15,730 nt of DNA from Spirochaetaceae bacterium (GTDB taxonomy: Bacteria > Spirochaetota > Spirochaetia > Treponematales > Breznakiellaceae): positions 1 to 15,730 of the forward strand of contig JAIRPH010000081.1 in NCBI GenBank assembly GCA_031257135.1, given 5' to 3'. How positions within the stretch are numbered: the first letter of the stretch is position 1; every line of letters starts with the position of its first letter. The notes below the pieces were generated by a model. It saw only the letters and a list, made by a program, of their open reading frames with translations, did not search any database and was not told the DNA's origin. This document shows, one piece after another, positions 1 to 6,624 of this stretch. Position numbers and translations under genes: made by a program.

Positions 1-134
1 CCCGGGGCGAGGCGGGTTTCCAATGTCCGCACGGCGCGGGCGACCGCTTCGCTCAACGTAGGCGACGCCGACTGCGCGGCGAGACTTGTCCCGGCAATCA
101 ACGCCGCACAAAGACTAAAAAACGCTTTTTTCAT
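1..134 (-). CDS. Secreted LpoB/CsgG-like protein, N-terminal part (cut by window edge)
   Basis: Only the first 44 codons are visible; the gene continues past position 1. The start ATG (134-132) is preceded by GGAGG (complement of 140-144) at 5 nt spacing, so the start is secure. The product begins MKKAFFSLCAALIAGTSLAAQ: a short basic N-terminus, a hydrophobic core and an AxA-type cleavage site near residues 18-20, meaning a Sec signal peptide without a lipobox. The segment after it, LSEAVARAVRTLETRLAPG, resembles the start of the C-terminal domain of the lipoprotein at 4335-5549 (LTEKAVKNAIAALNAKLPAG). That domain looks like the LpoB/CsgG-type periplasmic folds common in treponemes. The role is probably envelope-associated, but the enzyme partner or pathway cannot be told from 44 residues. 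Confidence 0.7.
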   Translation of the reverse strand, partial: MKKAFFSLCAALIAGTSLAAQSASPTLSEAVARAVRTLETRLAP

Positions 135-139
135 AGTAT

Positions 140-144
140 CCTCC
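140..144 (-). promoter_or_regulatory. Ribosome binding site of the left-edge gene
   Basis: GGAGG on the minus strand lies 5 nt before the ATG at 134. It shows that the short secreted protein, not the longer repeat-containing reading frame that runs through it, is the translated gene here. Confidence 0.75.
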
Positions 145-210
145 AGTTGACCTATAAATTTTTTGTATGCGATATGCTTTATAAGCAGAAATATTTACTC
201 CATAGGGTTC

Positions 211-462
211 TACCTTCGCGTTGTAGGGCGTTACTTTCGCGCTGTAGGTAGTTACCTTCGCGCCGTCGGGCGTTACTTTCATGTTGTAGGGCGTTACTTT
301 CGCGCTGTAGGTAGTTACTTTCGCGCCGTCGGGCGTTACTTTCGCGTTGTAGGGCGTTACCTTCGCGCCGTCGGGCGTTACTTTCATGTTGTAGGTAGTT
401 ACTTTCGCGCCGTCGGGCGTTACTTTCGCGGTAAAATCTTCTACTTTCGCGGTAAATCCTCC
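211..462. repeat. 21-bp tandem repeat array, 12 units
   Basis: Twelve consecutive 21-bp units fill 211-462, each opening TACYTTC. The middle units differ only by block substitutions (GCGCC/GCGTT/GCGCT/ATGTT followed by GTCGGGC, GTAGGGC or GTAGGTA). The last two units (421-462) carry a different tail, and degenerate copies extend to about 190. Because 21 is a multiple of 3, several frames stay open by themselves. On the minus strand it reads as heptapeptides of the form AKVTPDG, AKVTTYS, AKVTPYN and MKVTPYN inside a 170-codon open frame (627-115). On the plus strand it reads as heptads such as YFRAVGR. No good ribosome binding site precedes the minus frame, which also overlaps the first 20 nt of the left-edge gene. 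Coding status is therefore unproven. It could equally be a non-coding minisatellite. Confidence 0.9.
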
Positions 463-817
463 CCGCAGAAAACCGAGAAAAATCCCGCCTAGACCGGCGT
501 GAATTCTTTTGAAAAAAATTGGTAAAAAAAACGGGTTTTTAGGCGTCAGGTACTTGACAAAGTCAAGCCGGTGCGGTAAAATTTTTTGTGCTTTGTGCTT
601 TGTGCTTTGTGCTTTGTGCCAAGCCATACCTATGGCCCAATGAGAAGCATGATTGCCGTGTCAAACGTGTTATCATAGGTAATACTATAGCTCATTCAAA
701 TAAAAACCACAAGAAGGATAAAACAATTCCAGCGGAATTTTTTCTTCGGACCTTGCCGGAGATCGCTTATTTGCTCCCGCGGATATAAGCCGGTAAGAGC
801 TATGGCGCATGGACTGC
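463..817. other. Non-coding stretch between the repeat array and pdp
   Basis: No supported gene. It contains a 6-bp dyad CTTGAC-AAA-GTCAAG at 553-567, the heptamer microsatellite at 585-619, and an AT-rich segment from about 660 to 790. Short open frames here (588-788 plus, and the 5' part of 627-115 minus) have no ribosome binding site and no recognisable protein features; the former simply translates the microsatellite. Confidence 0.6.
585..619. repeat. Heptanucleotide microsatellite (TTTGTGC)x5
   Basis: Five perfect head-to-tail copies of TTTGTGC. Seven is not a multiple of 3, so gain or loss of a copy would shift any reading frame through it. It lies just after the first codons of the minus-strand open frame starting at 627, the position typical of phase-variable loci, but that frame itself is doubtful. 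Confidence 0.92.
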
Positions 818-846
818 TTGATATTTAGGCAAAGATAAGATAATAT
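818..846 (+). promoter_or_regulatory. Candidate sigma70 promoter of pdp-recJ-lipoprotein unit
   Basis: TTGATA (818-823) and TAATAT (841-846) are separated by 17 nt. The expected start, about 853, gives a 23-nt leader containing the AGGAG at 865-869. Position and spacing fit a promoter for the downstream co-directional genes; assigned by eye from consensus. Confidence 0.5.
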
Positions 847-875
847 AAAACAATGACAAAGCAGAGGAGCATGAT

Positions 876-2186
876 ATGAGAGCGGTCGATATAATCATGG
901 ATAAGCGGGAAGGCAAGGAGTTGAGCCGGTCGGCTATCGAGTTTTTAATCGGCGGATATGCCGCGGGAACCATTCCCGATTATCAGGCGGCGGCTTGGGC
1001 TATGGCGGTGTTTTTTCAGGGCATGACCCCGGCGGAAACCGCAGTCCTTACCGAAACTATGCTGAAATCAGGAGAAATGTTAGATTTGTCAGGCATACCC
1101 GGTCCGTTTGTGGATAAACATTCCACCGGAGGCGTAGGAGATAAAACCAGTCTCATGTTGGCTCCGATTGTCGCATCCCTGGGCATCAAAGACCCTATGA
1201 TGTCCGGGCGAGCCTTAGGTCACACCGGCGGAACCTTAGATAAACTCGAAAGCATCCCCGGATACCGGACGAATCTGACGGTTTCAGAGTTCAGAGCCGT
1301 TCTCGCCGAAACCGGATACGCCATGACCGGTCAGACTAAAGAAATAGTACCCGCAGACCGCCTGCTCTACGCGCTTCGAGATGTAACCGCTACGGTAGAA
1401 TCCATCCCGCTCATCACGGCAAGCATCCTTTCCAAAAAAGCCGCGGAAGGAGCCGAGGCTTTGGTTCTCGACGTTAAATACGGGTCCGGCGCATTTATGA
1501 AAGACCCGGCAAAGGCGGAAGCCCTCGCCCGGTCTCTCGCCGATACCGGAACTGCAATGGGAAAGCGGATCGCCGCGATCCTTACGGACATGAACGAACC
1601 CTTAGGCGGCAAAGTAGGAAATTTCCTTGAAGTCGAGGAGAGTTTCGATTGCCTTGAAGGAAAGGGTCCGCCAGACCTCATGGAAGTGACCCTCGCGCTG
1701 GGGGCGTGGATGACGGTACTCGGCGGCAAAGCGAAGGATACAGCCGAAGGACGCAGACTCTGCGAAGAGGCTCTCGCCGGAGGAAAACCTCGCCAGCTTT
1801 TCCTTGACAATATACGGCTTCAGGGCGGAGACCCAGCGCGGTTTCTGGAAATGCGGGGGAATTACCGGTCGGCTCACGAGGCTACCGTTAAAGCCGCTAG
1901 AAACGGCTTCATCTCCCGAATAGACGCATGGAGCATAGGCCGCGCAGGAGTAACGCTGGGCGTGGGAAGAAACCGTACCACCGACGCGGTAAGCCCTACC
2001 GCAGGCGTGGAGTTTCTCAAAAAAAGCGGACGCCCCGTTGCCAAAGGAGAAATTATTATGAACGTTTGGGCTAAAGACGAGGAGTCTCTTGCGGCCGCGC
2101 TTCCTCAACTGGAAAACGCAGTAGCCTATGCCGAGACGCCCCCAGCTCCGAGAACCTTGATATTGAAGGAACTAATACAAACATGA
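876..2186 (+). CDS. pdp: Pyrimidine-nucleoside (thymidine/uridine) phosphorylase
   Basis: Catalyses reversible phosphorolysis of pyrimidine nucleosides to base plus (deoxy)ribose-1-phosphate, a cytosolic salvage step. At 436 residues it has the usual length. Visible motifs are the phosphate-binding KHSTGGVGDKTS (81-92), the family signature SGRALGHTGGTLDKLES (110-126) and YALRDVTATV (165-174). R168, S183 and K187 sit where the base-binding Arg, Ser and Lys of E. coli DeoA (171, 186, 190) would fall. The run YALRDVTATV and the segment DMNEPLG..VGN.LEV match the Pdp (uridine/thymidine) branch better than DeoA, hence the symbol. AGGAG (865-869) lies 6 nt before the ATG; the ATG at 871 is out of frame and closes at once. 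The stop overlaps the recJ start by 4 nt, so the two are probably translationally coupled. Confidence 0.93.
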   Translation: MRAVDIIMDKREGKELSRSAIEFLIGGYAAGTIPDYQAAAWAMAVFFQGMTPAETAVLTETMLKSGEMLDLSGIPGPFVDKHSTGGVGDKTSLMLAPIVASLGIKDPMMSGRALGHTGGTLDKLESIPGYRTNLTVSEFRAVLAETGYAMTGQTKEIVPADRLLYALRDVTATVESIPLITASILSKKAAEGAEALVLDVKYGSGAFMKDPAKAEALARSLADTGTAMGKRIAAILTDMNEPLGGKVGNFLEVEESFDCLEGKGPPDLMEVTLALGAWMTVLGGKAKDTAEGRRLCEEALAGGKPRQLFLDNIRLQGGDPARFLEMRGNYRSAHEATVKAARNGFISRIDAWSIGRAGVTLGVGRNRTTDAVSPTAGVEFLKKSGRPVAKGEIIMNVWAKDEESLAAALPQLENAVAYAETPPAPRTLILKELIQT

Positions 2187-4312
2187 AATGGGAAAAAAAA
2201 GATATATCCCAAGAACTGGTGAAAGACCTGTCCGCTAAGTACGGTTGCGACTTCCTGACCGCCTCGATTCTCGCCCGCCGGGGCATTACCCGAGGAGAAG
2301 ACATCCGGTATTTCCTCGAAGCGGACCCTCGGCACTTGCGGAATCCTTTTGACCTGCCCGGTATGGAAGACGCGGTAGACCGGATTCTCGCGGCAAAGGA
2401 AGAGGGAGAAAAGACCCTAATCTTCGGAGATCGGGATGTAGACGGCGTTACCAGCACGGCGTTAATAGCCGGAGTTCTTACTCGGCTGGGTATGGACGTA
2501 ACCTGGCGGATTCCCGTCGGCGATGAACCCTACGGTCTTTCAATTCCCGCGGTAGAGGAGTTTGCGGCCGCGGACGGAACCCTGATTATCACCGTAGACT
2601 GCGGAATTTCAAACATCGCCGAAATCGCCCGGGCCAATGAGCTTCAAGTAGACGTGATTGTCACGGATCATCACAATCCGCCGGAGCAACTCCCCTCTGC
2701 GCTGACCATAGTAAACCCCAAACTGCCCGGTTCGGCGTATCCCTTCAAGGACTTATGCGGATGCGGCGTAGCCTACAAGCTGGTATCGGCGTTGCGGTTC
2801 GCGCTTAAAAGCGAACTCTACGGACAGTCAGTGTGTCTGCTCAATACCAGACCCGCAGAGAATGGGTATATCATCGAAATAGCGAAGATGCGGAACCTTG
2901 CGGTTATTGACCGGCTCGCGGAAACCGTCGTTCCCGGAACCGCCCGGATTAGCGAAACCAGATTGCCTGAGTTCCTCGAAGGACAGCAGATTCTCGGCTG
3001 GGACGGTTCACTGCAAAAAAAGACCTTTGCGAACATCTTCGGCGGAAGCGTTGATATTCAGGTGATGGACATAGCTCAGGAGATTAGGAAGGAGATTCCT
3101 CACGCCGCGGGAAAGAGCCTGCTTCAGCTTCGGGAACTCTCCCGGCTTGCCAAGTATTCTTCCGAGGCTATCAGCGAGCTGGATGTTTTTATCAGTCTTT
3201 TTGTTTCGTTTATTCAGCGGCGGGAGCGTTTGTTTACCCCGGAGGATGCCGAGGATTTACAGCTTGTCAGTCTAGGAACGCTGGCGGATATTATGCCCTT
3301 AAAAGATGAAAACCGCATCATCCTCCGGAGCGGACTTGCCGCGTTAACCGAGAAGCCTCGTCCCGGCGTTTCGGACCTGCTGTTCAAACTTGGACTTGCA
3401 GGGCGGCGCATCGGAACGATGGACGTTTCATGGCAGGTATGTCCCGCCATCAACGCCGCAGGACGCATGGGCAGTCCTGATAAGGCGGTAGCCTTACTGC
3501 TGGAAGAGGATATGACGGTTCGAGACCGGCTTGCAGGCGATCTGGTTGCGATGAACGAAGAACGAAAAAAACTGGGCGGCGACGCATGGACTATCATAGA
3601 GCCTTTGGCGGAAAAAAGCCTCAAAATCTTCGGCGGAAAGCTGACCTTGGCTTACGGAGCGGAAATCTACCGAGGCGTTACAGGACTTATGGCGAACCGT
3701 CTGCTCAACCGGTTTAAGGTTCCTTCTATCGTAGTGTCCTTTGGAGAAACCGTTTTGACCGGCTCAATGCGGTCGGTGAAAGGCTTCGACCTGCGTCCGC
3801 TTCTTGAGCAGTGCGCCGATCTGTTTATCGACTGGGGCGGACACAATTACGCCGCGGGCTTCAGCGTAGAAAAAAAACAGTGGGAGCGTTTTTTAGAGCG
3901 GCTTAAAACCGCGGCTCAGACCATCGGCTTCGCTGAAACCGAACTGGAAGAAACGCTGTTTATTGATGCGGAACTGCCCCAATCCTATCTCACGCCGGAT
4001 ATTTTTAAGGTAATCGACGGTTTCGAGCCTTACGGGGAAGAAAATGAACCCCTTACTTTTATGACCCGGAACCTCAAGGTCGCTGATATTATGTTCATGG
4101 GCAAAACTGAAGCGAAACACGTTAAACTTACCCTTGACGCGGGGAAACACAAATGGCCGGCTGTATATTGGCAAGCCGCGGAGAAGGTCAAAAAAGATTT
4201 CGATATGAACGATCTGGTTGATGTGGCGTTTAAGATTTCCCGAAACTGGTTCAACGGAGTTGAAACGCCCCAGATGATCATTACTGATTTAAGGCGGTCG
4301 AAAACCGCTTAA
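2183..4312 (+). CDS. recJ: Single-strand DNA-specific 5'-3' exonuclease RecJ with an internal insert
   Basis: DHH-superfamily nuclease that degrades single-stranded DNA 5' to 3' in recombination and repair. Motifs in order: FGDRDVDG (81-88), TVDCG (137-141), TDHH (161-164), CGCGVAYKL (192-200), LGTLADIMPL (364-373), INAAGRMGSPDKA (423-435), DHHA1 GGHNYAAGF (552-560), and a C-terminal OB-like region from about 590. At 709 residues it is well above the 570-580 of E. coli RecJ. The excess lies between CGCGVAYKL and LGTLADIMPL, which are normally about 30-45 residues apart but here about 165. That insert (about 206-345) looks like a degenerate DnaQ-type exonuclease domain (see findings). The catalytic aspartates and DHH of RecJ itself appear intact. 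The ATG overlaps the pdp stop (ATGA), and no other start fits. Confidence 0.93.
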   Translation: MKWEKKDISQELVKDLSAKYGCDFLTASILARRGITRGEDIRYFLEADPRHLRNPFDLPGMEDAVDRILAAKEEGEKTLIFGDRDVDGVTSTALIAGVLTRLGMDVTWRIPVGDEPYGLSIPAVEEFAAADGTLIITVDCGISNIAEIARANELQVDVIVTDHHNPPEQLPSALTIVNPKLPGSAYPFKDLCGCGVAYKLVSALRFALKSELYGQSVCLLNTRPAENGYIIEIAKMRNLAVIDRLAETVVPGTARISETRLPEFLEGQQILGWDGSLQKKTFANIFGGSVDIQVMDIAQEIRKEIPHAAGKSLLQLRELSRLAKYSSEAISELDVFISLFVSFIQRRERLFTPEDAEDLQLVSLGTLADIMPLKDENRIILRSGLAALTEKPRPGVSDLLFKLGLAGRRIGTMDVSWQVCPAINAAGRMGSPDKAVALLLEEDMTVRDRLAGDLVAMNEERKKLGGDAWTIIEPLAEKSLKIFGGKLTLAYGAEIYRGVTGLMANRLLNRFKVPSIVVSFGETVLTGSMRSVKGFDLRPLLEQCADLFIDWGGHNYAAGFSVEKKQWERFLERLKTAAQTIGFAETELEETLFIDAELPQSYLTPDIFKVIDGFEPYGEENEPLTFMTRNLKVADIMFMGKTEAKHVKLTLDAGKHKWPAVYWQAAEKVKKDFDMNDLVDVAFKISRNWFNGVETPQMIITDLRRSKTA

Positions 4313-4334
4313 CGAGAACCTGAAGGAGAAAAAA

Positions 4335-5549
4335 ATGACGAAAAACAAGACTATACGGATGCTGTTATGTATTACAGCAGGACTGGCGATAAGCATGGCA
4401 TCGTGCGGTACATCGGTGCCAATTAAATCTGTGAAGATGCCCACCATAGACACAACCGGCATACATCGGCTGGCTATCAAGCCCTTTGAAAATAAAAGCG
4501 GAGTCGGCGGACCTCTCGGCGCGCAGATCACCCAGTACCTGACAGATAAAGCGACGCAGATAATTACCAATACCGGAAAGTTTACCATTGTAGCCTCTAC
4601 AGACCCAAACGCGGACGGACTGTTTACCGGCGCGATTAGGATCATCGAATCGAAAGATTCGCGGGAACGAAGCGAATGGAAAGATTCAGACGGGAAAACC
4701 AGAATTACTATCACCTATAAGCGCGATGTTTCGCTGGAATTCTCATACAGCATCATCAGTTCAAGAACCGATATGCCCGTCGGAACAGTTTCAAAACAAG
4801 GTTCCCTCAGCGATTCAAACTCGGAATCCGCCGCCAATCTCACTGACGCGCTAGTCCTCGTAAAGAGAATAGCTGACGCTCAAATACGCTACTTAGAAAA
4901 AGACATCGTCCCCTATATTGTCAGCGCGAACCGAAAACTAATGAACGAAACCTCAAAAGATAAAACAGTAAAAGCGTTAATGAAAGAAGCTCTGGCTCTC
5001 GTTAAGAACGGCAATTATGAGGAGGCTATACGGCTATACGACGAAATCAGCTACGAACACGGTAGCGTTGCGGCAAAGACAAACGCCGGCATCCTCAGAC
5101 AGGCTCTTGCAAGCGACGCCGCCGCCCGCGCCGAATTAACTCAGCTTTTCGAGGATACAGACGGACTAACGGAAAAGGCAGTCAAAAACGCGATTGCCGC
5201 GCTCAATGCAAAACTGCCGGCAGGAGCGAACATAACGATTATGAAAACCCAGTCCGCAGACCGCGCAAGACTTGATTATGTGGTAGATCAGATAACCAAG
5301 ACCCTTATTCAGGAAGGAACGGCAACGGTAATCGACCGCTCGAATCAGGCTTTGATTAATGCTGAACAGCAATTCCAAGCCTCCGGCGCGGTGAGCGATG
5401 ATTCAGCCATTTCGATAGGGCATCAGCTCGGCGTTCAATACATAGTGCTTTGTTGGATAAGCGGCGAGAAAAGCCTCCGCCGGCTTACCCTAAAAACGCT
5501 GAATGTAGAAACAGCGCAAATTATCGACCAAGCCGATTTCGAGATATAG
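4335..5549 (+). CDS. Outer-membrane/periplasmic lipoprotein with CsgG/LpoB-like domains and a TPR-like segment
   Basis: 404 residues with a lipoprotein signal peptide: basic start, hydrophobic core, lipobox MASC with C24 as the acylated cysteine. The first domain (about 40-185) begins GIHRLAIKPFENKSG and resembles CsgG/LPP20-type folds in envelope lipoproteins. Residues about 212-255 (KALMKEALALVKNGNYEEA...) look like a TPR hairpin pair. A second domain (about 275-404) starts LTEKAVKNAIAALNAKLPAG and ends after GHQLGVQYIVLCWISG, the pattern of penicillin-binding-protein-activator (LpoB)-like domains. AGGAG (4324-4328) lies 6 nt before the ATG, 22 nt after recJ, so it is probably co-transcribed. 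The function is unproven; stimulation of cell-wall synthesis or scaffolding in the envelope are reasonable possibilities. A related domain occurs in the gene at the left edge of the window. Confidence 0.8.
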   Translation: MTKNKTIRMLLCITAGLAISMASCGTSVPIKSVKMPTIDTTGIHRLAIKPFENKSGVGGPLGAQITQYLTDKATQIITNTGKFTIVASTDPNADGLFTGAIRIIESKDSRERSEWKDSDGKTRITITYKRDVSLEFSYSIISSRTDMPVGTVSKQGSLSDSNSESAANLTDALVLVKRIADAQIRYLEKDIVPYIVSANRKLMNETSKDKTVKALMKEALALVKNGNYEEAIRLYDEISYEHGSVAAKTNAGILRQALASDAAARAELTQLFEDTDGLTEKAVKNAIAALNAKLPAGANITIMKTQSADRARLDYVVDQITKTLIQEGTATVIDRSNQALINAEQQFQASGAVSDDSAISIGHQLGVQYIVLCWISGEKSLRRLTLKTLNVETAQIIDQADFEI

Positions 5550-5555
5550 CCTCGC

Positions 5556-5584
5556 GACGCTCCTGCTGGAATCGCAGGAGCGTC
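5556..5584. terminator. Hairpin between convergent genes, candidate terminator
   Basis: A perfect 11-bp stem, GACGCTCCTGC paired with GCAGGAGCGTC, with the 7-nt loop TGGAATC. It starts 6 nt after the lipoprotein stop and overlaps the stop codon of the converging methyltransferase. A T-rich run follows on the plus strand only after about 9 nt (5594-5600) and none follows on the minus strand. Termination is therefore likely but not textbook. Confidence 0.6.
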
Positions 5585-6536
5585 ACAGCTTACCTTCTTT
5601 TTTCTGCAAATTCAGGGTATTCCGCTCCCAAAATACGCCGTTTGAATAACCTTGAATAGGGGCATCTCTTTCCGCGGAGGATAATCGCTTTTCCGCCCAA
5701 GAGCAGTATTCTTCATTGATTTCAACGCCGGTATACTTCCGCCCCAATTTTTTCGCCACAACCGATGTCGTGCCGGAACCTAAAAACGGGTCGAATACAA
5801 CGCCGTTTTCGGGACAGCTTGCCAAAATCAATTTGGCGATTAATTTCTCCGGCTTTTGCGTAGGATGATCGGTATTTTCCGGCATAGACCAATAGGGTAT
5901 GGAAATATCGTCCCAAAAATTACTGGGATAGGTCAGCCGAAAATTGCCGTCAAGGGTTTCCTCCCAGTCTTTTGGTTTTCCGTTTTCTTTATACGGCGCA
6001 ATGACCCGCCGCTTTTGTTTTACCGCATCGACGTTAAAATAATATTTCTCCCCTTTAGTGCCGAACCAAATATCTTCACATGAATTTTTCCAGTTTGCTT
6101 GCGCGCCTCTGCCTTTTTCCCGTTGCCATATTATTCTGTTGCGGATTATCGTATAATCCCGCATAATCTGATACAGACAAAAGGTGCTTTTCCAGTCTCC
6201 GCAGATATAAACAGAACCGGTTGGCTTTAATGTTTTTATTATTTTGGGGAACCAATTTTTTAAATATTCTAAATACGCCTCGTCGTTTGTCTTTGAAAAT
6301 TTCAAGCCGTGAAAATCTTTATCTAAATTATACGGCGGATCGATTATCAATAAATCGGTAAATGCAGAAGGCAATAAATCTATAATTTCAAATAAATCGC
6401 CGCAGATTGTTTTATTGGTTATTTGGGATGCCGTTATTTCCTGTCCATTCGGAAAAAACAATCTTTTTTTAAGTATATTCCGTTCATCCGCTGAAACAGT
6501 CAGCGTCCTGTTTCTGGAAGCCCGTTCTTTATCCAT
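5583..6536 (-). CDS. Solitary beta-class DNA methyltransferase (N6-adenine or N4-cytosine)
   Basis: S-adenosylmethionine-dependent base methyltransferase of 317 residues. The catalytic motif IV IIDPPYN (64-70) precedes the SAM-binding motif I DPFLGSGTT (249-257), the order of beta-class enzymes. HPTQKPEKL (224-232) is the usual helix before motif I. The target-recognition region lies between about 75 and 215. The DPPY form is usual for adenine-N6 enzymes; the recognition sequence cannot be read off. No nuclease gene adjoins it, so it is an orphan methylase or the remnant of a restriction system. Base composition, especially 6121-6540, is visibly more AT-rich than the surrounding genes, suggesting transfer. 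GAGGG (complement of 6541-6545) lies 4 nt before the ATG. It is 88 nt downstream of the glycerate kinase gene and may be partly read through from it. Confidence 0.88.
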   Translation of the reverse strand: MDKERASRNRTLTVSADERNILKKRLFFPNGQEITASQITNKTICGDLFEIIDLLPSAFTDLLIIDPPYNLDKDFHGLKFSKTNDEAYLEYLKNWFPKIIKTLKPTGSVYICGDWKSTFCLYQIMRDYTIIRNRIIWQREKGRGAQANWKNSCEDIWFGTKGEKYYFNVDAVKQKRRVIAPYKENGKPKDWEETLDGNFRLTYPSNFWDDISIPYWSMPENTDHPTQKPEKLIAKLILASCPENGVVFDPFLGSGTTSVVAKKLGRKYTGVEINEEYCSWAEKRLSSAERDAPIQGYSNGVFWERNTLNLQKKEGKL

Positions 6537-6561
6537 AAGACCCTCAAAATAAGCGGCCGAA

Positions 6562-6579
6562 CCCGCGCCTTTCGGCGGG
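6562..6579 (-). terminator. Small GC-rich hairpin between glycerate kinase and methyltransferase
   Basis: On the minus strand CCCGCC-GAAA-GGCGCGGG can fold into a short stem with a GAAA tetraloop and a 2-nt bulge, followed by TTCGGCCGCTTATTTT. It would end or attenuate transcripts of the glycerate kinase gene before the methyltransferase. The T-tract is weak. Confidence 0.3.
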
Positions 6580-6624
6580 ATCAGGGCGCGCTTGATATAC
6601 TAGCTTGTCAAAGCCGTGCTAGGA

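Noticed and set aside
211..462. CRISPR array
   Set aside because: Units are contiguous 21-bp near-copies with no unique spacers, and no cas gene is present.
163..492. Plus-strand frame of heptads such as YFRAVGR
   Set aside because: It is the antisense reading of the same array, with no start signal; at most one strand can be meaningful.
115..627. Minus-strand 170-codon open frame across the 21-bp array
   Set aside because: No ribosome binding site, overlaps the well-supported left-edge gene, and its length is explained by a 21-bp repeat that keeps frames open. Kept as a finding, not as a gene.
588..788. Plus-strand 66-codon frame
   Set aside because: It begins inside the heptamer microsatellite, has no ribosome binding site and shows no protein-like features.
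6606..6611. Minus-strand TTGACA as a methyltransferase promoter
   Set aside because: No -10-like hexamer at 16-18 nt; the region at that distance is GC-rich.
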